In this document: positions 57,673 to 64,000 of the stretch, in pieces
Layout of the letters: each line of letters begins with the position of its first letter
How positions within the stretch are numbered: position 1 is the first letter of the stretch
Assembly: GCA_005765155.1 (NCBI GenBank)
Contig: VCCP01000001.1
Coordinates: 682,001-746,000 of the forward strand
Direction of reading: 5' to 3'
Origin: Zelopaecilomyces penicillatus
Lineage: Eukaryota > Ascomycota > Sordariomycetes > Hypocreales > Pseudodiploosporaceae
Length of the DNA: 64,000 nucleotides
The notes under the pieces: model-generated
Databases searched by the model: none
What the model saw: the letters and a program-made list of their open reading frames with translations, nothing else
Told to the model about the DNA's origin: nothing
Program-made: the position numbers and the translations under genes

Positions 57673-59825
57673 ATGGACAGTGCATCTGAGGATGATGCAA
57701 CCAGCCATGGTGCGGAGGCTATGATTCCGGAAACGTTATTTGAGGACCAAGAAGATCAAGGCGATACCACTTCACAAGGAGCCCCCCGGTACTCCATACC
57801 ACTCAGACAGCTCAGTGCGGTAGAGGTTCCTGCAATCATCAATAACATCGACCGGGCCGTCAAGGCGTTCGGCCGGGCGCCTACGCTGAGACATGTGAGT
57901 ACCTCTTGATATCTTGCATGGTTGCTTGTACTTGATTCAATTTGGTCGTCGTTACTCATGTAATGAAGTAGGTTCTCGACCCAATTAGGAACTCTATTCC
58001 ATTCTATCTTAATGCAGAAGACCCCTTTTGTAAGCCGGTCATGTCGCATAGTGCAAGGTCACACAATGTCGTACTCAAAATAGTGGTTCCAAAACGGACA
58101 GGAAGGAAACGGAAACGAGGCACAAACGAGCCCTGGCAAGGAGACATTGAAACCGTCGATACAGGCTCCTCCAACGCGAGCAATGTCAGCTGCGTCGCAC
58201 GACTGGATGATCCTGTCCTCTTGAGGCGAAAGATGGCAGACAATGTCGACAATTATCACGCGGAGGCTGTTGGCGTGATCAAGCACACACATCGCTTCAG
58301 GGGGCTAGCGGACTTCCATTGGGACATGTCCAAGTCTAAGTTTGCACAGAGATATGTGGATCAGGTCCTTCCTGGAGATGGTATATTCCGACCGAGTTCC
58401 GTATATATTCAGGGTACATAACGCTAACAGAACCAACTAGTCAGCAAGATGAGGGAGTTCAAATTCGAGCCAGGTATTGACCGTGGCCCTAACATTGACA
58501 TCATTCCGCCTCCACTATTTACTCACATGAGCTTGCCTTTCAACTACTTCTATTCACAAAACCCGTACGTGCGCACTACCGAAGATGGAGAAACAGTGAA
58601 CACCACGGCGGTAAAACATGTCGGCTATTTCATTGGAGCAGAAGATCCTGCACCTGAAGGTCCTCAGATTGAGCCAGATATGACCGACCCACGCATGGTG
58701 GAAGTCATTGCTCAGTTGGAGGAAGCATTTGATGACCGTCCGGTATGGACTCGCCGTTCTTTGCTGAACCATTTAGCTGGGAAACTAGAGAACTGGAACG
58801 AACTGAAAAAGTACCTCAACTATGCCGCGTATCAGTTCAAAGGTGGGCCCTGGAGAGATGGTGTCGTCCCCTACGGAGTTGATCCAAGAACCGATCCCAA
58901 ATACCGGATTTATCAAACACTCATGTTCAAGCTACCAAAGCAGAAGCGAGCCCGCAAGGGCCAGACATGGCAATCCCTTCGACGAAACCAAATGGGCGGA
59001 GCCAAGGAATTCGTGGAGGAATGGTCTGTTAGCCATATATTTGACGGAGAGACGTACCACACCGATGGAAAAGTTTGGCAAGTTTGCGATATTAAGGACC
59101 CTCTGTTGCGGGAGCTGCTAGATGGCGCAGCAATTCGCCCGGAATGGGACCCTAGCAGTGGATGGTACCATGGCGGCCTGTGGGCCAAGGTCAAGGCCAT
59201 TATGAAAACAAAGCTGGTGGCTATTCAATTCGGCAGGCAGCTTACCAAGGCCGACTTCGCGCCCACGCTTCAATGTGGCGATCAGACACCGGTTCGCTCT
59301 GCTTCAACCACTTTCCATCTTCCACTACCCAACCTGCATTTAACTAATCAAGAGCTGACCCTGCTGCGAGGTCGAGAGCCACCGAAGAAGAAGAGTCAAG
59401 GATATAACGTGCGTGTTCGGCCTCGACACCGGCGTGATGTAGCCGTGGAGCAAACTCCTGCCGTGGAGCCTGAGAATGCCACCAACATCCTTGATAGAAT
59501 AGGTTCCGGAAATGACGATTCTGGTACCGGGAGTGATGATGATGATGAAGTGGAAAGGGAGGTTGATGACGAGGATGATGATGAGGATATGGGGGATGAT
59601 GGTGATTTGGATCAACCTCCCTATAGTGTTGACGGCGGCGATGATGATGATGGTGATGGAGATGATGGCGATGATGATGACGAGGAGGAGGACGAGGAGG
59701 ACGAAGGTGAGGACGAGGACATGGGAGATGAAGGTCTTCTAGGTCAACCTTATTATGTTCGTGGCGATAATAATAGTGAGGAGGAAGAAGAGGATAGAGA
59801 GGAGGAGGAGGAAGCGAGGCAGTAG
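57673..59825 (+). CDS. sfc1: Transcription factor IIIC subunit 5 (tau95)
   Basis: Exons 57673-57894, 57972-58380 and 58441-59825; 671 aa. It is a subunit of TFIIIC, which binds the A and B boxes of tRNA genes and recruits RNA polymerase III; tau95 (Tfc1 in budding yeast, Sfc1 in fission yeast) contacts the A box. Family marks are the N-terminal V-E-x-P-A-I-I-N-N-I-D-R-A, L-R-H-V-L-D-P, then F-x-P-x-V/H-S-x-x-S-H-N-V-V-L-K-I. The central part has H-R-F-R-G-L-A-D-F, Y-F-Y-S-Q-N-P, R-P-V-W-T-R-R-S-L-L-N-H, and Y-A-A-Y-Q-F-K-G-G-P-W-R-D. The last 95 residues (about 576-671) are almost wholly Asp/Glu, as in other tau95 proteins. The acceptor at 57971 was chosen over a stronger-looking CAG at 58017 because only it keeps the frame and the conserved block. 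Confidence 0.93.
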
Positions 59826-60513
59826 CATAATACAGTTACAGGGAATGACGGGGTAGAAATGCTTGAGAAGATTATGAGGGATGCAAGGGGTTTTCTTCAG
59901 CTACTTTTATGGAGGAAAAACAACACACACACCAAACACACCACATACAGAAACCAGAAACGTGGATTGGGTGTAGTTGTTCAATTCGATGGATTTAAAG
60001 AAAACAAGAAAAGCCACGACACCGTGATATATTGAAAAAGACCTTCAGGATCAGGGGAGAATCCAATAATTAACCAGAAATTGATTGATAATTTGAAAGG
60101 GGGAGACGGGGTTGGATTGATGGTGCCTCCCTCCTCAGTTACCAGGTTGGAGCTTTTCTTAACTAGCACTTATAATACTAGCAGTTCGTAGAGAGTTGCA
60201 ATCTAGCCTAGGCATGTTCATCCGCATTATCAGACCACTAGATAGGTAGGATTCCAAAGTAACCCAAATGCTCTCAGGTAATAGTCACCCCTCTTGCAGA
60301 TGAGATGCTGCAATACCTAAGTTGTAGGTGTGTGTATTGTTGAGTGATAGGCTTCACAGCTGACTGGCAGCTGTTCAAAGGCAGGCCGGCTTCTCCTGCC
60401 AAAACTAACATGCCTTGACCACGTGCCTGCCTCTAAGCTCGCAGTATATATTCTGCCACTTCTTCTGCAACAGATATTCTCTCTCCCCCCCCTTTGACAT
60501 CCACCTTCACACC
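59826..60513. other. Intergenic region
   Basis: 3' flank of the TFIIIC gene and promoter of the C2H2 gene; no gene seen. Confidence 0.5.
60445..60452 (+). promoter_or_regulatory. TATA-like element of the C2H2 protein gene
   Basis: TATATATT lies 62 bases upstream of the ATG at 60514, followed by a CT-rich leader. Confidence 0.4.
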
Positions 60514-61697
60514 ATGGCATCGACTCGGTCTGAGGAACAGTGGTTGTGCAAGCCCTGCAACCTTCTGTTCCGATCGTGGGAATCTCTGCTAGCCCACAAG
60601 GATAAAGTAAGGTTGGAAAAGAAAGATGACCATACCCATATTCACTGCAAGTTTTGCGGCCAAGATTTCAAGACTGAATCAGCCGAATACCGCCATACCC
60701 AACAGGTAAAAGGCATCCTTCATTTGCTGCTTCATGCTGAATATGAAATGCTAAACATTGGAATCCGAATATACAGAAACATCCCAAGGAACAGGATCTG
60801 CACTGCCCCGGCTGTGGCCAGGGTCCTTTCCCACGGTTGGGCGCCTTAGTTGCACACATCGAGTATGGCAAGTGTATACGCTTAGACACCGGCGTCATTG
60901 AGGAAATTCGCGAGAAGAAACTCGAGTTTCCGCGAAAGTTGGCGGCCTTAACACAAAAACCTGTGAAAAATAACTATGAGAACTTTATGCCATGTGCTGG
61001 CTCTGTAGATCCCGAGCTGGGTTGGACAACTACAGAAGATGCAGCTTCATTCAAACTCAGTGATGCTGACTTCCCTGCCTTGTCCAGTGAGACCAAGGGC
61101 ACCATCCTCAAGACTTCGACTTTAGTTCAGAAGGAGGAAAGTATCACATCAGGTGGTTTGACTGCGAGAGCTATATTCGATGCCATGGATCCCCATGACC
61201 CTGAACATCCCCTCTTCAACGTCAGTCGCTATTGTTGCGAATTCACGGGAAAGTTCAACTGTCCGAAGGATCGCTGCTGGTATGTAATTTCCCTTTATGT
61301 TATTCTTGTTTCTTCAGTTATCTGTGATAATTAATACGCTCACAGCAAAACCTTCAAATCAAGCAGTGGGCTTATTAGTCACCTCAAATCTCATACAAGC
61401 AAGACATATCGTTGCCCAGGCTGTATGAAAATATTCAGGTCAATAACGGCGATTGCGCAACATACCGAATCGAGCGCCGCCAAGTGCCGCATGCGAGATA
61501 CGTCCGGCTATGAATCCTACTTGGACCAACTTACAGCCGGTATCGTGGATGTGGAAGAAGAGCGTAATGAGGATGGGACGCTGAAATTCAAGACCTCCGA
61601 AGAGACCCAAAAGTTATTTCAGAACCTAAATCTGGATAGCAACATCATGTCTGCTGTTGGGGTTGCACTTCCTGAGCACCAGTCACCCAGGTGGTGA
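60514..61697 (+). CDS. Multi-finger C2H2 zinc protein, uncharacterised
   Basis: Exons 60514-60705, 60777-61279 and 61346-61697; 348 aa. At least four zinc-finger-like units are visible: W-L-C-K-P-C with a spaced H near residues 11-28, H-C-K-F-C-G-Q-D-F with H-x-x-Q-Q at about 46-64, H-C-P-G-C-G-Q-G-P-F with H-I-E-x-G-x-C, and a C-terminal pair. The third intron junction splits the C-terminal pair: F-N-C-P-K-D-R-C-C-K-T-F with H-L-K-S-H, then Y-R-C-P-G-C-M-K-I-F. The spacing is typical of a fungal family known only as C2H2 finger domain proteins, sometimes linked to RNA surveillance or ribosome quality control. No such role is shown here. The C-terminal 90 residues are acidic. Splice sites are GTAAAA/ACAG and GTATGT/ACAG, with consistent phase. 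Confidence 0.85.
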
Positions 61698-62563
61698 TTT
61701 TGATCTCGCGGATGTTAGGATGGTTATCATAGATACCTTATCTCTACACTGCATTAAGTATTGAAGTTTCACTCAGCCGGTATCTTTCTGTTATCGAGTG
61801 CATGTATCATTTTGCCATTTTTTAAAACAAAGAAGCATCAGCAATATCAGCGATTCCAGCAATACCGGTAATACCAGCAATATAGTCTTGAACTTAACCT
61901 ATACCGTAGTGTCCATCTTTATGCATTTTAATTCTACCTGAGTAGTGTGGGGATAGAATACTCAAATAAATTAAAAAGTGTACAAGTCCTTTCACTTACG
62001 CCGTGCAAATACCATGGCAATAAAAGATGCTGTACATAAGTATGAGGTGGTATGAAGGAACCAACCTGGATGCAGCATGGGCCGAGATCTGCCCTATTAT
62101 TGGCATCTGCCAGATCTGCCACTAGCCTGGCGAGGCCGCGACATACAGCTGCGCCGCCTGGGAATACTTAGCCCCTGATGACCTAATCTTGTTCTGCCTC
62201 GACATCAATCACGAGTTCCCTTCGCCAACAGCCATCGCCTTCATCCCATCCCGACCCATCCGAGCCCCATCCGATTCTGTGTCCATCGCCTGCCAGCGCT
62301 TGCCGACATCCAATGCGCGCTCGAGTTCACGCGACAGGTGCCCGAAATCCATTGTCGAGCTGGATGGTGCAACTAGCAGCTCAAAAGGAGTAGGAAGAGG
62401 GAACAGGAACAGTAAAGCTTACCACGGAGGATTTGGACCGAAATAACCCAACCTCGCGGTTCTTCGAGCGCGTACCTTTTGTGGTTGTCTGAGAATCCAT
62501 CTTTCTGAAAAGAAGGACGAGCCATTGCTCCTTTCGCTGCTGGATTGCCTGTCGAGGCATACT
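61698..62563. other. Intergenic region with 9-bp repeat
   Basis: Holds the GCAAT nonamer array at 61839-61883 and the promoter of the palmitoyltransferase gene. A plus-strand frame at 62189-62446 lacks an ATG start and is taken as leader. Confidence 0.5.
61839..61883. repeat. Five-copy nonamer array based on CAGCAATAT
   Basis: Five units of exactly 9 bases (CAGCAATAT, CAGCGATTC, CAGCAATAC, CGGTAATAC, CAGCAATAT), 142 bases after the C2H2 stop codon. The same GCAAT core occurs in the 10-base arrays elsewhere in the window. Confidence 0.9.
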
Positions 62564-64000
62564 ATGGTTCGTCGTTGGGCGCGCAGGATGGAACGCACAT
62601 GCTGCACTATAGCGAGATATCTCCCGCTGGCCTTCGTCTACGGGGCGACAACATGGGCGGCATGGGTGGTTGTGACCATCGGCAGTGAGAGTGTGAAAAG
62701 CCGGTGGATAGGTATGACGAACCAAGCCTTCTTGCCTGCTTCCCCGGCTATCGTTCCACGTGGTGGATGACTCAAGGATCAAACTGATGCTAACGGCAAT
62801 GGTATACAGGGACGACCACCTCATCGATTGGTGTTGCGCTCTATATTCTCCTTAATTGGTCCTACACAACAGCCGTTTTCACCGACCCTGGATCTACAAC
62901 GAACAATGACGGATACGGTATCCTCCCCACAAACAGCCAGAGCACTCGAAAAGCCACATCGTTCACTGTCAAGAGCAATGGTGAGATGCGATTTTGCAAG
63001 AAGTGCCAAGCTCGAAAGCCCGACCGCGCGCATCACTGTTCAACATGCCGTCGCTGCGTTCTCAAGATGGACCACCACTGTCCGTGGTTGGCGACGTGTG
63101 TCGGACTGCACAATTACAAGGCGTTTTTGCTCTTCCTGATATATACAACCATATTTTGCTTCTACTGTTTTGCTATTAGCGGCTCCTGGTTTTGGGTTGA
63201 GGTTCTGGATGATCCCAAGTACTTGGACACACTCATGCCGGTCAACTTCATCATGCTTGCTGTCATGAGCGGCATCATCGGGATCGCTGTCGGAGCCTTT
63301 GCGACTTGGCATGTCATGCTATCATGCCGTGGACAGACAACAATTGAGTGTCTGGAAAAGACGAGATATTTGGCATCCGTAAGAAACACGTATAACCAGG
63401 CACATGATCCGGCCAACGGCCTTCCGCAGGCTGCACGTCAGTTTGTCGACTTTCACACCAACGCATTACCTGGCATCACCCGTCCTGAGGAAGGCGAGGA
63501 GCGGCGCAGTCAAGACCGACCCCGAGTACAGCTATCGTACGATCAAAGGGAGCGCCAGCAGACTCGGAAACGATATGAAGACTATCTCGACGAGCAAGAC
63601 TCGGAGAAGCTACCTAATGCATTTGACTTGGGCTGGAAGCAGAATTTGCTGCATTTAATGGGTCCGAAGCCCATATTCTGGTTTTTCCCCATTTGTAACA
63701 CCACAGGTGATGGTTGGGCCTGGGAGGCGAGCCCCAAGTGGGCTGACATGCGGGAACGCTTACATAGAGAGAGGGAACAACAGAGGTTACGAGAGGTCAA
63801 TGCAGGCTGGGGGGATGATACAGGAGTTGAATCCAGCACGCCAGACTCCACGGGGCATTATCACAGCCGTGCGCCTCTGCATCAAGCGCCAGTGATTAAT
63901 TCCGGTCCCAGGAAAGCTTTAAGCAAAGCGGACCGTATCCTCGGAAGAGACCCGAATCTTTACGCCGACGGCACGCAAGATGTGGCCATGCGACGACTCA
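62564..64000 (+). CDS. pfa3: DHHC palmitoyltransferase Pfa3 (3' partial)
   Basis: Exon 62564-62711, intron with GTATGA donor and TACAG acceptor, then an open frame from 62810 to the window end; about 446 residues visible. It transfers palmitate to cysteines of membrane proteins; yeast Pfa3 acts at the vacuole on Vac8. Two hydrophobic segments precede the cysteine-rich domain. That domain has F-C-K-K-C-Q-A-R-K-P-D-R-A-H-H-C-S-T-C, then K-M-D-H-H-C-P-W-L-A-T-C-V-G (D137-H-H-C140, the catalytic site). Two more hydrophobic segments follow. Next come the D-P-G motif's partner region, T-T-I-E (the TTxE motif) and a charged, coiled-coil-like C-terminal tail with W-F-F-P and G-D-G-W. W-L-A-T-C in the active-site block points to Pfa3 rather than Pfa4 (W-x-N-N-C). 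The start is the first in-frame ATG. Confidence 0.93.

Noticed and set aside
58011..58017. CAG acceptor for the first intron of the TFIIIC gene
   Set aside because: Using it breaks the reading frame; the TAG at 57969-57971 keeps the frame and adds a conserved block.
1..64000. CRISPR arrays, bacterial operons, riboswitches, inteins
   Set aside because: The DNA is fungal nuclear sequence with spliceosomal introns; the direct repeats seen lack the repeat-spacer pattern of CRISPR and no intein motifs were found.

Overview
The window is nuclear DNA of a filamentous ascomycete, most likely a Sordariomycete in or near the Hypocreales. The evidence is short introns with GTAAGT/GTATGT donors and CTAAC-type branch sites, and a typical fungal gene set: yapsin-type protease, PTH11-like rhodopsin-domain protein, Rts1 PP2A subunit, TFIIIC subunit, Pfa3 acyltransferase and a hybrid NRPS-PKS. 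The species cannot be fixed from the sequence alone. All exon structures were built by hand from splice consensus, reading frame and protein-family continuity.

Layout. (1) 1-264 is the 3' end of an NLR/ankyrin-associated repeat protein. (2) 1518-2253 is a cysteine glutathione peroxidase and 5795-8098 a GPI-anchored aspartic protease. (3) 8.1-24.2 kb is gene-poor; its only gene I can support is a four-TM orphan protein at 15417-16459. (4) 24170-25926 is a seven-TM rhodopsin-domain protein and 26992-28752 a C2H2 nuclear protein. (5) 30541-44142 is a compact secondary-metabolite locus. It holds an uncharacterised gene, a ten-exon hybrid NRPS-PKS (C-A-T-KS-T-TE, 1852 aa) on the minus strand, and a divergently transcribed DHA2-type MFS exporter. 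(6) 44769-64000 is dense housekeeping DNA: WD40-inositol 5-phosphatase, a small single-pass protein, a CID/RS RNA-processing protein, PP2A B56 subunit Rts1, TFIIIC tau95, a C2H2 protein, and the palmitoyltransferase Pfa3, which runs off the end.

Main point of interest. The NRPS-PKS has the unusual adenylation-to-lone-ketosynthase plan of tenuazonic acid synthetase (TAS1). It has an NCASSN active site and an Asn where type I ketosynthases have their second catalytic His. It differs from the TAS1 plan known to me by an added carrier domain and thioesterase. No AT, KR, DH or methyltransferase domain and no Zn2Cys6 regulator is seen nearby, so the locus looks like a minimal route to an amino-acid-derived small molecule (probably tetramic-acid-like) with its exporter.

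A second pattern is a dispersed short tandem repeat built on GCAAT with 9-10 bp period. It occurs just downstream of three genes and once more in an intergenic region, and two of its copies bracket the metabolite locus.
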